Assembly: GCF_027924105.1 (NCBI RefSeq)
Contig: NZ_AP026972.1
Coordinates: 1,116,001 to 1,180,000 of the forward strand
Source of the DNA: Polynucleobacter sp. KF022
GTDB taxonomy: Bacteria; Pseudomonadota; Gammaproteobacteria; Burkholderiales; Burkholderiaceae
Direction: 5' to 3'
DNA length: 64,000 nucleotides
Part shown: positions 37,345-46,768 of the stretch, one piece after another
Layout of the letters: each line of letters starts with the position of its first letter
Position numbering within the stretch: the stretch's first letter is position 1
Notes under the pieces: generated by a model
The model's input: the letters and a program-made list of their open reading frames with translations, nothing else
Database searches by the model: none
What the model was told of the DNA's origin: nothing
Translations under genes and position numbers: made by a program

Positions 37345-38325
37345 ATGAAATTTAGGGATTACTACGAAACTCTTGGCGTTGCTCGCAGCGCTACCGAAGC
37401 TGAAATCAAATCAGCTTATCGCAAACTAGCGCGCAAATATCATCCAGACGTCAACAAAGAAGCTGGAGCTGAAGAACAGTTCAAACAAATCGGTGAAGCC
37501 TACGCCGTTTTAAAGGACACCGAAAAACGTGCGGCCTATGATCGCTTTGGCGAGAATTGGAAAAACGGTCAAGACTTCACACCCCCTCCTAATTGGAATG
37601 AAGGTTTTGAATATTCTGATGCTGGCTTTGGTGGCGGTCATCCTGGCTATGGTGGCGGCTTCGAGGGTGATCAAAGTGAATTCTTTGAATCTCTTTTTGG
37701 TAGAGGTAAGCATCGCCAAGGTGGACGCAGTAGCAACAGTCGTCAGGGCATGAACTTTAAAGGGCAAGATCATCACGCCAAAATTTTGATTGATCTCGCA
37801 GACGCATACAACGGCGCTAAGCGCACCATTGCATTGCATATGCCTACACAAGATGCGAGTGGTCATGTCAGCACCCAAGAGCGCAAGCTAGACGTCAGCA
37901 TCCCTAAAGGTATCAAGGCCGGACAAAACCTACGTCTTTCCGGCCAAGGCGGCCCTGGCATGGGCGAAGGACCTGCTGGCGATCTCTATTTGGAAATCGA
38001 CTTTCATCCAAACGCTATCTACCGCGTAGAAGGTAAGGATGTATTTATTGATATTCCACTGGCCCCATGGGAAGCTGCTTTAGGTACGACAGTCAATGTG
38101 CCTACACCAGCAGGCAGCACTCTGGAATTAAAAATCCCAGCAGGAACAGTAGCAGGTCGCAAGATGCGCCTCAAAGGCAAAGGCATCCCTAGCTCTGAGC
38201 CGGGTGATTTATATGTGGTTCCTAGCATTGCCCTGCCACCAGCACAAACCGATGCTCAGAAAGAGGCCTACCAAAACTTTGAGAAGGCTTTTGATTTCAA
38301 CCCCAGATCTCACTTGAAGGGATGA
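37345..38325 (+). CDS. cbpA: DnaJ-class co-chaperone CbpA
   Basis: 326 residues. J domain at 1-70 with the HPD motif (KYHPDVNK at about 31-38), a Gly/Phe-rich linker (about 75-125), then two beta-barrel client-binding domains, with no zinc-finger cysteines, which separates it from DnaJ. It stimulates DnaK ATPase and in E. coli also binds curved DNA. The following gene overlaps by 4 bp and encodes CbpM, the dedicated inhibitor, which confirms the assignment. Confidence 0.95.
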   Translation: MKFRDYYETLGVARSATEAEIKSAYRKLARKYHPDVNKEAGAEEQFKQIGEAYAVLKDTEKRAAYDRFGENWKNGQDFTPPPNWNEGFEYSDAGFGGGHPGYGGGFEGDQSEFFESLFGRGKHRQGGRSSNSRQGMNFKGQDHHAKILIDLADAYNGAKRTIALHMPTQDASGHVSTQERKLDVSIPKGIKAGQNLRLSGQGGPGMGEGPAGDLYLEIDFHPNAIYRVEGKDVFIDIPLAPWEAALGTTVNVPTPAGSTLELKIPAGTVAGRKMRLKGKGIPSSEPGDLYVVPSIALPPAQTDAQKEAYQNFEKAFDFNPRSHLKG

Positions 38326-38633
38326 TGGATATGACGCAAACAAATATCACTTGGATTGAAGGTGAAGTAGTTGAGAACGAAGTTCACATGACGATTGTTG
38401 AGCTCTCACACGCATCGCGCACACCAGAAGATCTCATCATGACCTGGGTTTCTGAAGGTGTACTAAGTCCAGCAGGATCCTCACCTGAAGATTGGCGCTT
38501 CAGCGGTGACTCATTGAGAAGGGCCAAAACTGCAGCGCATCTCACACACGATCTAGAGTTGAATGTGCCTGGTGTCGCCCTGGCGCTCGACCTGCTTGAT
38601 GAAATTGCTCAACTGCGCGCGCGTTTAAAGTAA
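38322..38633 (+). CDS. cbpM: CbpA inhibitor/modulator CbpM
   Basis: 103 residues, a MerR-like small helical protein. In E. coli CbpM binds the J domain of CbpA and blocks its action on DnaK. The C-terminal pattern DLELNVPGVALALDLLDEI matches the family. The ATG overlaps the cbpA stop (ATGA), with two further in-frame ATGs at codons 2 and 4; coupling favours the first. Confidence 0.9.
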   Translation: MMDMTQTNITWIEGEVVENEVHMTIVELSHASRTPEDLIMTWVSEGVLSPAGSSPEDWRFSGDSLRRAKTAAHLTHDLELNVPGVALALDLLDEIAQLRARLK

Positions 38634-38653
38634 GACTCTAAGCTAGTGATAGC

Positions 38654-40582
38654 CTAGGATTCGGAGCGACTTAAAAGTTGCTCCCAACGCTGCAGCTTCT
38701 GATCTAAATCAGCAGTAATTTCACTCAAACGAGCTTGCATGCTGGCTGCCAGCTCAGGTTCGTTCTTATATAAATCTGGATTGCTCATAGCAATACCAAT
38801 ATCTGCCTGCTCTGTTTCCAATTCTTCAATTTGCAAAGGTAATGCCTCTAACTCTTGACGCTCTTTGCCATTGAGTTTTTGAACGCCGCTTTTTGGCGCT
38901 GGCTTAGTGTCTACTTTAGGCTCTGCCCTGGCCTCTACTTTGCTCTCTACCTTCTCTGTTGACTTAGAGTTTGTATTAGATGCGCGGATCTTGTCTGAAC
39001 GGGCTTTTTGAATCTTCCAGTCCTCGTAACCACCTTCATATTCGCGCCAGAAGCCATCGCCCTCATTCGCAATAATGCTCGTCACTACGTTATCCAAGAA
39101 ATAACGATCATGGCTAACTAAGAAGACAGTACCTTTGTAATCTTGTAAGAGTTGCTCAAGTAAATCTAAGGTATCAATATCTAAGTCGTTGGTTGGCTCG
39201 TCTAGAACCAATACATTAGCTGGTCTAGCAAACAAGCGGGCCAGCAATAGACGGTTACGCTCACCACCAGATAAGGTGCTTACTGGTGAATTGGTTCTCT
39301 CTGGCGCAAATAAGAAATCACTCAAGTAACTCTTGACGTGCTTTTTATTGCCATTGATTTCAATCCACTCGCTACCTGGACTGATGTAATCCTCTAGTGA
39401 AGCATTGAGATCTAAGCCTTCACGCATTTGATCAAAATAGGCAACTTCAATTCGGGTTCCCATGGTTGCAGTACCCGAGTCAGGTGCAATGGTTCCTAGA
39501 ATCAATTTAAGTAAAGTAGTCTTACCAGCGCCATTGGGGCCTAACAAGCCAACCTTATCGCCACGCAAAATAGTTGCCGTGAAATCTTTCACGATTGGAC
39601 GATCGTAAGTTTTGCTGACATTTTGTAGGTCAGCCACAATTTTGCCACTACGATCACCAGCAGATACCGCCAACTTCACCTGCCCCATAGCATCTCGACG
39701 CTCAGCACGACTGGTGCGCAACTTTTCAAGGCGAGCAATACGGGCTACGCTTCGAGTACGGCGCGCCTCCACCCCTTTGCGGATCCAAACCTCTTCTTGA
39801 GCCAGTAATTTATCTGCCCGAGCATTTGCTAAAGTCTCCGCATTGAGCTCTTGTTCTTTTAAAACCTCATATTGAGTGAAGTTTCCGGGATAGCTTCGCA
39901 GAATACCGCGATCAAGCTCAACAATTTGTGTGCAGACGTTGTCTAAGAAGGCGCGATCATGGGTAATCAAAATGACAGAGCCTTGATATTCCTTAAGCAA
40001 CTCCTCCAACCATGCTATTGAATCTAAATCCAAATGGTTGGTTGGCTCATCTAATAAGAGTACGTCAGGCATCTCTACTAAAGCACGTGCTAAGGCTACC
40101 CGCTTCTTCGTGCCGCCGGAAAGTGTATTGATTTTGAGCTCAGCTTCTAGATGAAGACGATCTAAAGTTTCATGAACGCGCTGCTCCCAATTCCAACCAC
40201 TCAGTGCTTCCAATTGAGACTGCACTTCATCTAACCGGTGATGAGATGCATCATCCCATTCGCCAACGCTCAGTGCCTCATACTCTTCTCGCAGGGCTTT
40301 TGCTTGCGCCACGCCTTTGGATACCGCATCAAACACCGTTTCTTCAGCCTCAAAAATAGGTTCCTGAGGAACATATGCAATGCGTAGACCCTGTTGATAC
40401 TGCAGGAGTCCATCATCCATTTTTTCGATACCGGCCAAGATCTTCAACAAAGAAGATTTGCCAGTGCCATTTCGGCCAATTAAGCCAACACGCTCCCCTG
40501 ATTCCAGAGAAAAAGCCGTGTTTGCGAGGAGGTCAACGTGGCCAAAAGCCAGTTTTGCATCAGTGAGTACGATTAAAGCCAT
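38654..40582 (-). CDS. uup: ABC-F family ATPase, Uup type
   Basis: 642 residues from ATG 40582 (MALIVLTDAKLAFG); the longer frame adds ten residues without family match. Two ABC ATPase domains with Walker A GRNGTGKS and GPNGAGKT, signatures LSGGTKKR and LSGGERNR, and an inter-domain linker as in ABC-F proteins, plus a charged coiled-coil C-terminus (about 570-640) typical of Uup. No membrane domain. Uup acts on ribosomes and on DNA branch structures and reduces precise transposon excision in E. coli. The name is by architecture. Confidence 0.85.
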   Translation of the reverse strand: MALIVLTDAKLAFGHVDLLANTAFSLESGERVGLIGRNGTGKSSLLKILAGIEKMDDGLLQYQQGLRIAYVPQEPIFEAEETVFDAVSKGVAQAKALREEYEALSVGEWDDASHHRLDEVQSQLEALSGWNWEQRVHETLDRLHLEAELKINTLSGGTKKRVALARALVEMPDVLLLDEPTNHLDLDSIAWLEELLKEYQGSVILITHDRAFLDNVCTQIVELDRGILRSYPGNFTQYEVLKEQELNAETLANARADKLLAQEEVWIRKGVEARRTRSVARIARLEKLRTSRAERRDAMGQVKLAVSAGDRSGKIVADLQNVSKTYDRPIVKDFTATILRGDKVGLLGPNGAGKTTLLKLILGTIAPDSGTATMGTRIEVAYFDQMREGLDLNASLEDYISPGSEWIEINGNKKHVKSYLSDFLFAPERTNSPVSTLSGGERNRLLLARLFARPANVLVLDEPTNDLDIDTLDLLEQLLQDYKGTVFLVSHDRYFLDNVVTSIIANEGDGFWREYEGGYEDWKIQKARSDKIRASNTNSKSTEKVESKVEARAEPKVDTKPAPKSGVQKLNGKERQELEALPLQIEELETEQADIGIAMSNPDLYKNEPELAASMQARLSEITADLDQKLQRWEQLLSRSES

Positions 40583-40649
40583 GGCGACATTATCGTCACT
40601 TCCCCAAAACACGAGATATTTCCCCCGATTTCTGCGAGACTAGCTCCAT

Positions 40650-41243
40650 ATGGTCTGCAAATTAACCCCTTCCGCGCCCCGTCTCATCCTATTCGCTGGT
40701 CATGCGGGGACTGGCAAATCTACTTTGGCCAAAAAAGCGTTGCCTTTGATTATTGAAAAGACTGGGGAGGATTTCTTCTTTCTAGACAAAGACACAGCAT
40801 ACGGCGCCTTTAGCGCCCAGGTCATGAAGCTCACTACTCAAAACCCAAATGATCGTGATAGCCCCTACTACCTTGCAAACTTACGAGATTGGGAATACCA
40901 AGGACTCATTGATATTGCTAGAGAGAACTTAATACTGGGTGTCAATGTCATCTTAGTTGGGCCGTTTTCAAAAGAGATTCAGAGCGGCAGAATGTTTGAT
41001 GCAGTTGCGCTTGGTGTGCCGCCACAAACCACCATTCAAATTGCCTGGATTGATTTGGATGAGGCTGAAGCCAAACAACGAATGAAGAAGCGCGCCGATC
41101 CTCGGGACGAATGGAAAATAGCCCACTGGGATCAATATGCCAAGCGCAGAACAGAGCCACCTACCCACTCTTTATTACATCGATTCAATAATCGATTCTT
41201 TGATGAAACTGCTTTTGAGAAGCTTATTCAAGATTTAATTTAA
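40650..41243 (+). CDS. P-loop NTPase, small-molecule-kinase-like
   Basis: 197 residues. Walker A GHAGTGKS (about 17-24), an early D-K-D segment (FFLDKDT), hydrophobic strand VNVILVGPF and an RMKKRADPRDEWK lid with several arginines, all consistent with an AAA/zeta-toxin or gluconate-kinase-like phosphotransferase. I cannot name the substrate. Single gene, divergent from uup. Confidence 0.7.
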   Translation: MVCKLTPSAPRLILFAGHAGTGKSTLAKKALPLIIEKTGEDFFFLDKDTAYGAFSAQVMKLTTQNPNDRDSPYYLANLRDWEYQGLIDIARENLILGVNVILVGPFSKEIQSGRMFDAVALGVPPQTTIQIAWIDLDEAEAKQRMKKRADPRDEWKIAHWDQYAKRRTEPPTHSLLHRFNNRFFDETAFEKLIQDLI

Positions 41244-41254
41244 GAATCATTCGA

Positions 41255-41284
41255 TAAAAAAATAGGGCCCCTGAAGGGCCCTAT
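41255..41284 (-). terminator. Rho-independent terminator after ompW
   Basis: A perfect 9-bp GC-rich stem (ATAGGGCCC with GGGCCCTAT, 5-nt loop) followed on the minus strand by seven U residues. The plus-strand side lacks a long U tract, so it serves mainly the ompW gene. Confidence 0.85.
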
Positions 41285-41307
41285 CTCAAGATCTAAGAAC
41301 TGAATCC

Positions 41308-41970
41308 TTAAAACTTGTAAGTCACACCAATAGCTGGCATTAATGGATTCAAAGTCAATTTACCGAGGTCTTGACCTGGCGCAACATTTTGACCAGTAAC
41401 AGTAGTACTCATTGTGGCGTATTTCAAATCAACGTTTACACCCCAATTTTTGTCAATCATATAATCTGCGCCGATTTGACCGACAAATCCAACGCTATTT
41501 TGACTAACTGTAAGAGCATTATTCACGCCACCAAGCGAGAAATTATTACGATTTCCGAAAATAGTGTAGTTGATACCTGCACCAATGTAAGGCTTAAAAG
41601 CACCTAAGTCAGTGAAGTGATATTGCAGTAAGAGCGATGGTGGCAACGCATTAACCGTACCTGTAGGGCCTGATGTCAAATTGGAATTAATATTCACAGG
41701 CTGGGGATAGCTCAACACTAATTCTGTTGCAATATTTTTAGTGAAGAAATAAGAAACATCAAATTCAGGAAGCCATTGATTTGAAGCATTAATGTTATTG
41801 GTTTGTACGCCTGCAGCTGTAGAAGAACCGTTTGCCTGACCATTTTGCCAGTCTACATATACTGCGCGCACACGCAACATCCAAGGATTTTCTTCCGCTT
41901 GAGCTTGAGCCGCGATTGGGGCTAAAGATGCAACTGCAGCCATGGCTGCTACGAGTGACTTAATACGCAT
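41308..41970 (-). CDS. ompW: OmpW-family outer membrane protein
   Basis: 220 residues from ATG 41970, which has AAGGGA seven bases upstream and starts a clean signal peptide (cleavage near AQA-QAE). An eight-stranded beta-barrel with alternating hydrophobic strands and the C-terminal Phe (GVTYKF) needed for outer membrane insertion. The central YIGAGINYTIF is typical of OmpW. OmpW forms a narrow hydrophobic channel and in enterobacteria is induced without oxygen through FNR; two FNR palindromes precede this gene. The longer frame from 42027 is rejected. Confidence 0.9.
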   Translation of the reverse strand: MRIKSLVAAMAAVASLAPIAAQAQAEENPWMLRVRAVYVDWQNGQANGSSTAAGVQTNNINASNQWLPEFDVSYFFTKNIATELVLSYPQPVNINSNLTSGPTGTVNALPPSLLLQYHFTDLGAFKPYIGAGINYTIFGNRNNFSLGGVNNALTVSQNSVGFVGQIGADYMIDKNWGVNVDLKYATMSTTVTGQNVAPGQDLGKLTLNPLMPAIGVTYKF

Positions 41971-42035
41971 GATGGTTTCCCTTTTTGTTATCAATTTCGA
42001 TGAAACTATTTTCAAATTGATACCCATACGGGAAT

Positions 42036-42049
42036 TTGATGTAAATCAA
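42036..42049. promoter_or_regulatory. FNR/ANR box (ompW-proximal)
   Basis: TTGATGTAAATCAA, an exact match to the FNR consensus TTGAT-N4-ATCAA, centred about 72 bp before the ompW start. Confidence 0.75.
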
Positions 42050-42107
42050 ATGGAAAGTACTTGAGAATTTTTTGAGTGCTTAAAAGCAACACTGTTTTAG
42101 AGCTTAT

Positions 42108-42121
42108 TTGATCTAGATCAA
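42108..42121. promoter_or_regulatory. FNR/ANR box (ompW-distal)
   Basis: TTGATCTAGATCAA, a second exact FNR consensus and itself a perfect palindrome, centred 72 bp upstream of the first and 18 bp after the hemN stop. Confidence 0.75.
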
Positions 42122-42138
42122 ATGACTAGTGAATTACC

Positions 42139-43554
42139 CTATAAAACCTTGGAGTAAGTACCTTTTGCTTGAGACTCTCTGAGATGTCGATCAAAGGTCA
42201 TGGCAACTCGGCGCGCTAAGAGGCGACCCTTCGTGGGTACTAAGATTGTTTCACCCTGCCAATCTAAAAGGCCTGCATCTCGAAGGTGTTTTAACTCTTC
42301 AATCTCAGCTTTAAAGTAAGCCTGGAAATCAATCTGATGTGATTGAGCAAAAGACTTTGTATCTAATTCGAATTGACACATCAATTCGCCGATCAACTCT
42401 CGACGTAACAGATCGTCCTGATCAAGACGCAAACCTCTCAGTACTGGCAAGTGTCCTTGATCTAGCGCCTCGTAATACTCATCCAAGGTTCGCACATTCT
42501 GGGAGTAACAATCATCTACCTTGCCAATAGAAGAAATACCAAAGGCCAGTAGATCGCACTCAGCTTGTGTCGAATAACCTTGGAAATTTCGATGGAGTTT
42601 GCCCTCTGTTTGAGCAATCGCTAATTCGTCATCGGGTTTAGAAAAATGGTCCATCCCAATAAAGACATAGCCAGCCTCACCGAGGCGCTCGATCGTATTG
42701 GAAAGAATATCCAACTTATCAGCGGCGGGCGGTAAATCTGCTTCAGCTATCCGGCGTTGTGGCTTAAAGATATGTGGCAGATGGGCATAGTTATAGACCG
42801 ATAGACGATCAGGATTCATTGCTAATACTGCATCTACAGTTTCTTTAAAGGTGGCTGGCGTTTGCTTTGGAAGCCCATAGATTAAATCAACGCTTCTTGA
42901 TTTAAACCCATACTTTCGGGACCAGTCCATGACTGCCTGGGTCTCTTCAATCGTTTGCACGCGATGGACTGCCTCTTGCACAGTGAGATTGAAATCCTGC
43001 ACACCCAAACTGATGCGATTAAAGCCCAACTCCGCCAAGAGTGCGATATCTTTTTCAGTAACGCGTCTAGGATCGATCTCAATGGAATATTCACCGCCAG
43101 GCAATAAATCAAAATGCTCACGGGTGTGATGCATGAGCTCGATCATCTCTTCGTGAGATAAGAAGGTAGGTGTGCCGCCACCCCAATGTAATTGCGTAAT
43201 GGAAATCTTCTTATGTATACCCATCGCCTTAGTGACCATCGCCATTTCCTTAGCGAGGTACTTAATATATTTGGCGCTACGCCCATGATCTTTGGTGATG
43301 ATTTTGTTGCAGCCACAGTAGTAACAAATATTGGGGCAGAACGGTAAATGGAAATAAAGTGAAAGGGGCTCATCCACTTTAGCCACTCGCTCTAGAGCCG
43401 CCAAATAATCTGCTTCAGAAAAATCATTATGAAAACGATCGGCACTGGGATAAGACGTATAGCGTGGACCATTGATATCAAACTTTTTCAGCAGCTCAGG
43501 ATGAAATAAGACATCTTTTTCTTGTGCTGTTGATGAATTTGCTACAGAGGTCAT
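42139..43554 (-). CDS. hemN: Oxygen-independent coproporphyrinogen III oxidase HemN
   Basis: 471 residues, full length for HemN. A radical SAM enzyme that decarboxylates two propionates of coproporphyrinogen III in haem synthesis when oxygen is low. The cluster ligands C73, C77 and C80 (CPNICYYC) with an extra C82 are as in E. coli HemN, and WGGGTPTFL is the SAM-binding GGGTP motif. The gene lies 18 bp after an FAD-dependent oxidoreductase gene on the same strand and just upstream of ompW with its FNR sites, so this locus has a low-oxygen character. Confidence 0.95.
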   Translation of the reverse strand: MTSVANSSTAQEKDVLFHPELLKKFDINGPRYTSYPSADRFHNDFSEADYLAALERVAKVDEPLSLYFHLPFCPNICYYCGCNKIITKDHGRSAKYIKYLAKEMAMVTKAMGIHKKISITQLHWGGGTPTFLSHEEMIELMHHTREHFDLLPGGEYSIEIDPRRVTEKDIALLAELGFNRISLGVQDFNLTVQEAVHRVQTIEETQAVMDWSRKYGFKSRSVDLIYGLPKQTPATFKETVDAVLAMNPDRLSVYNYAHLPHIFKPQRRIAEADLPPAADKLDILSNTIERLGEAGYVFIGMDHFSKPDDELAIAQTEGKLHRNFQGYSTQAECDLLAFGISSIGKVDDCYSQNVRTLDEYYEALDQGHLPVLRGLRLDQDDLLRRELIGELMCQFELDTKSFAQSHQIDFQAYFKAEIEELKHLRDAGLLDWQGETILVPTKGRLLARRVAMTFDRHLRESQAKGTYSKVL

Positions 43555-43572
43555 AGAAGGCTTATGTGAAAG

Positions 43573-45186
43573 TTACTTTGCTAAATAGTCTAGCGCTACT
43601 GCTTCTGCTACTTTAATCCCATCGACACCTGCAGACAAGATTCCTCCCGCATAACCTGCGCCCTCGCCTGCTGGATAAAGCCCCTTGACGTTGAGACTTT
43701 GATAGTTGGTGCCGCGTGTAATTCTCAATGGCGAGGATGTGCGCGTCTCAACCCCAGTTAAGACGGCATCTTTCATGGAGAAGCCTTTAATTTGCTTCTC
43801 AAATGCTGGTATTGCTTCTCGAATGGCCTCGATAGCATAGGCGGGTAAGCTGTCAGCAAGATCCGTTAGGTGAACACCTGGCTTATATGAAGGCAAAACA
43901 CTACCGAATTCAGTAGAAGGCTTACCCTCTAAAAAATCACCTATGAGCTGACCCGGCGCCTCATAAGTGCCGCCGCCTAATTCAAATGCTTTGGACTCGA
44001 TCGCCCTCTGAAACTCAATACCCGCAAGCGGACCACCCGGATAATCTTCTGGAGTAATGCCCACCACGATGCCAGCATTGGCATTACGTTCATTGCGCGA
44101 GTATTGACTCATACCATTCGTAACAACTCGGTTGGGCTCTGATGTCGCAGCCACGACAGTGCCACCAGGGCACATGCAAAAGCTATAGACCGAGCGGCCA
44201 TTTTTAGCGTGATGCACTAACTTGTAATCCGCGGCACCAATGAGCTCATTACCTGCATGTGGACCGAGACGCGCTCGATCAATCAGCGACTGGGGATGTT
44301 CAATACGAAATCCTACCGAAAATGGTTTGGCTTCCATATAGACCCCAGCATGGTGCAGCGCTTCAAAGGTGTCCCTTGCGCTATGCCCTAAAGCCAAGAT
44401 GACATGGCTAGCGGGTAAGTCTGGCTGCCCTTCTATTTTGACTCCAGTGATTTGCTCATTCTGAATATCAAAGCCAACCACCTTTTGAGTAAACCGTATC
44501 TCACCGCCTAGCTCAATGATTTCTTGGCGCATCTTTTCCACCACACCAACCAAGCGGAAGGTGCCGATGTGCGGCTTGGCTACATAGGTAATTTCTTCTG
44601 GTGCCCCAGCTTTCACAAACTCATGAATGACTTTGCGTCCGTAAAACTTGGGGTCTTTGATTTGGCTATACAACTTGCCGTCTGAAAACGTACCCGCTCC
44701 ACCCTCGCCAAACTGAACATTCGATTCTGGATTAAGTGTATTTTTACGCCATAAGCCCCAAGTATCTTGAGTGCGTTCACGCACTTTCTTACCGCGCTCC
44801 AAAACAATTGGCTTAAAGCCCATTTGTGCCAACACCAAGGCAGCAAAAATTCCGCAAGGGCCAAAACCAATAACGACTGGACGTAGTACTTTTCCAGATT
44901 GGATAGAGTCAGGTGCTTTTGCTACAAAGTGGTAGCTTGTGTCTGGCGATGGCCTAATATGAATATCGCCCGCGAATTTCTTCAGCAGATCATCTTCATT
45001 CTTGACCGATAAATCTACGGTGTAGATAAAAGATAAGGCAACGTTTTTTCGGGCATCGTAACTTCGCTTGAAAACCTCAAAGCCCATTAAATCTTTGGCG
45101 TTTAAACCCAAGCGTTTCAGAATCGCCTGCAACACAGCTTCTGGAGCATGGTCAATAGGTAGACGCAATTCAGTAATACGGATCAT
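43573..45186 (-). CDS. FAD-dependent dehydrogenase (COG2509-like)
   Basis: 537 residues. An N-terminal domain of about 95 residues is followed by the FAD-binding motif VIGFGPCGIFAALVLAQMG (about 106-124) and a glycine-rich substrate region (FGEGGAGTFSDGKL). The C-terminus has GYAGGILSAGVDGIK. The family is known from genomes as uncharacterised FAD-dependent dehydrogenases; no substrate is established. Its closeness to hemN (18 bp) suggests cotranscription, and perhaps a redox role, which is speculation. Confidence 0.82.
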   Translation of the reverse strand: MIRITELRLPIDHAPEAVLQAILKRLGLNAKDLMGFEVFKRSYDARKNVALSFIYTVDLSVKNEDDLLKKFAGDIHIRPSPDTSYHFVAKAPDSIQSGKVLRPVVIGFGPCGIFAALVLAQMGFKPIVLERGKKVRERTQDTWGLWRKNTLNPESNVQFGEGGAGTFSDGKLYSQIKDPKFYGRKVIHEFVKAGAPEEITYVAKPHIGTFRLVGVVEKMRQEIIELGGEIRFTQKVVGFDIQNEQITGVKIEGQPDLPASHVILALGHSARDTFEALHHAGVYMEAKPFSVGFRIEHPQSLIDRARLGPHAGNELIGAADYKLVHHAKNGRSVYSFCMCPGGTVVAATSEPNRVVTNGMSQYSRNERNANAGIVVGITPEDYPGGPLAGIEFQRAIESKAFELGGGTYEAPGQLIGDFLEGKPSTEFGSVLPSYKPGVHLTDLADSLPAYAIEAIREAIPAFEKQIKGFSMKDAVLTGVETRTSSPLRITRGTNYQSLNVKGLYPAGEGAGYAGGILSAGVDGIKVAEAVALDYLAK

Positions 45187-45307
45187 GGAGTTTTACGATA
45201 CACAGTGATTTAAGGCCTTTTTAGCCCCCGAAGAAGCCATAAGCCAAATAATACTGGTTATAGGCTCACTCAGGCCAGGAGATCGCACATAAAGGCGATA
45301 ATGCTTT

Positions 45308-45853
45308 ATGGCTCTACGCGCAACTATCCACAAAGCCGACCTTCATGTCGCAGATTCTGACCGTCATTACTACGGCAGTCACTCCTTAACCATTGCCAAG
45401 CACCCCTCAGAGACTGAGCAGCGAATGATGATCCGGATCATCGCTTTTGCATTGCAGGCTCACGAAGACTTGGTATTCACAAAAGGTCTTAGCGATACCG
45501 ATGAACCTGACCTCTGGATTAAAGACCTGACCGATGCCATTCAGTTGTGGATTGAGATTGGCCAGCCAGACGAGCGGCGCATTTTGAAGGCTTGTGGTCG
45601 CTCAGATCAGGTGATTGTGTATTGCTATGGCGGACACACAAGCAAAATCTGGTGGGATGGTATTGCCAATAAACTAACTCGCGCACGCAATTTACAAGTG
45701 ATTTCGATTCCAGCTGAACAGGCTGAAGATTTAAATAAATTGGTTGAGCGTAGTATGGTCATTCACGTCAATATTCAAGATGGTGAGGCTTATGTTTCTT
45801 CTGACCAAGGGCAAGTCACCATTACCCCCGAAGTTTGGCGTAGCAATCAATAG
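45308..45853 (+). CDS. yaeQ: YaeQ family protein
   Basis: 181 residues. The start MALRATIHKADLHVADSDRHYY, the middle segment DEPDLWIKDL and YCYGGHTSKIWW are diagnostic (given in part). YaeQ has a PD-(D/E)XK-nuclease-like fold; it was linked to haemolysin expression as a suppressor in E. coli, but its biochemical role is unsettled. First of four small plus-strand genes with gaps of 9-15 bp. Confidence 0.92.
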   Translation: MALRATIHKADLHVADSDRHYYGSHSLTIAKHPSETEQRMMIRIIAFALQAHEDLVFTKGLSDTDEPDLWIKDLTDAIQLWIEIGQPDERRILKACGRSDQVIVYCYGGHTSKIWWDGIANKLTRARNLQVISIPAEQAEDLNKLVERSMVIHVNIQDGEAYVSSDQGQVTITPEVWRSNQ

Positions 45854-45862
45854 GCCTCAGAT

Positions 45863-46276
45863 ATGAAGGTGGTAGTTTTTGATACCAATGTCTTGTTAGA
45901 TCTATTTGTCTTTAATGACTTTCGTGCACTTCACTTAAAGCAAGCACTCATTGATGGAAAAATAGATGCGCTGGCTACTCATGCCACTCTAGAAGAATTC
46001 GCTGACGTGGTTGCACGTCCTTTATTTTTTTTAGACCAAGCCCAACAAGAGCAGATCACCCTTCAATGGCAGGGATTGGCGAGAATATTGAATGACAATG
46101 ACCTACTGAAGGCGCCTTGGTTCTGCCAAGATCCCGATGATCAGGTCTTTTTAGACTTAGCCTTTACCGCAAAGCCGTGTACCCTTATGAGTAAAGACAA
46201 TGAAGTACTTCGATTTACAAGTAAAGCAGCGGCTGAACTAGTTCTCATTACCTCTGATTACACAGCATTTGATTGA
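45863..46276 (+). CDS. PIN-domain putative ribonuclease
   Basis: 137 residues. PIN fold with the first acidic residue in VVFDTNVLLDLF (D7), a Glu in LEEFADVV and a distal acidic group in DPDDQVFLDLA, followed by LMSKDNEVL. It matches the PIN family often annotated as toxin component. No antitoxin-like gene precedes it: the gene upstream is yaeQ. It may be a solitary nuclease or a domesticated toxin. Confidence 0.82.
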   Translation: MKVVVFDTNVLLDLFVFNDFRALHLKQALIDGKIDALATHATLEEFADVVARPLFFLDQAQQEQITLQWQGLARILNDNDLLKAPWFCQDPDDQVFLDLAFTAKPCTLMSKDNEVLRFTSKAAAELVLITSDYTAFD

Positions 46277-46286
46277 TAATATCGAC

Positions 46287-46508
46287 ATGAGCAAACCAAA
46301 AATGGCTGATCCTGATGACGGCCTATTTAAACCAGGTAGCAAACTCAGACACATCAAGACTGGCGGCTTTTATAGAGTTGTCTTTCTTGCGAATGTAGAG
46401 GCCACCCTCGAGCCTGCCTATGTTTATGAATCGATGCAATCACATGATTTTTGGATTAGACCTAAAACAGAAATGGAAGATGGTCGCTTTGAACTCATCT
46501 CTGAATAA
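46287..46508 (+). CDS. DUF1653-like small protein
   Basis: 73 residues from ATG 46287; an in-frame TTG at 46269 would overlap the PIN gene. The sequence GSKLRHIKTGGFYRVVFLA and FWIRPKTEM follow the DUF1653 pattern (Y-R-H, then a residue block ending in W-x-R-P). Function unknown. Confidence 0.7.
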   Translation: MSKPKMADPDDGLFKPGSKLRHIKTGGFYRVVFLANVEATLEPAYVYESMQSHDFWIRPKTEMEDGRFELISE

Positions 46509-46523
46509 GAAGGCGACTTGAAT

Positions 46524-46724
46524 ATGTCTGAAGAAAGAATCACCAATTTAGAGATCAAGCTGAGCTTTACCGAAGATCTCATCGAGAAACTGAACGAAAC
46601 AATTTACAAACAGCAGCAACAAATTGAGTTTCTGTATCGCGAACTCAAAGCCATCAAAGAGCAAGCTAGCAGCGGTGGTGGCGGAGGCGGCAGCCTGAAG
46701 GATGAAATTCCTCCTCACTATTAA
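46524..46724 (+). CDS. slyX: SlyX-family coiled-coil protein
   Basis: 66 residues from ATG 46524. A heptad-patterned coiled coil (ERITNLEIKLSFTEDLIEKL, then QQQQIEFLYRELKAI), a Gly-rich hinge and the terminal P-P-H-Y motif that marks SlyX. Function unknown. A TTG two codons upstream is a less likely start. Confidence 0.85.
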   Translation: MSEERITNLEIKLSFTEDLIEKLNETIYKQQQQIEFLYRELKAIKEQASSGGGGGGSLKDEIPPHY

Positions 46725-46768
46725 TACAAATCCACAAAAATACCCCTTGATTTCTTAAGTCTCATGTA

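Noticed and set aside
45863..46508. PIN protein plus DUF1653 protein as a toxin-antitoxin pair
   Set aside because: The small neighbour comes after the PIN gene, looks like DUF1653 and has no DNA-binding motif, so pairing is unsupported.
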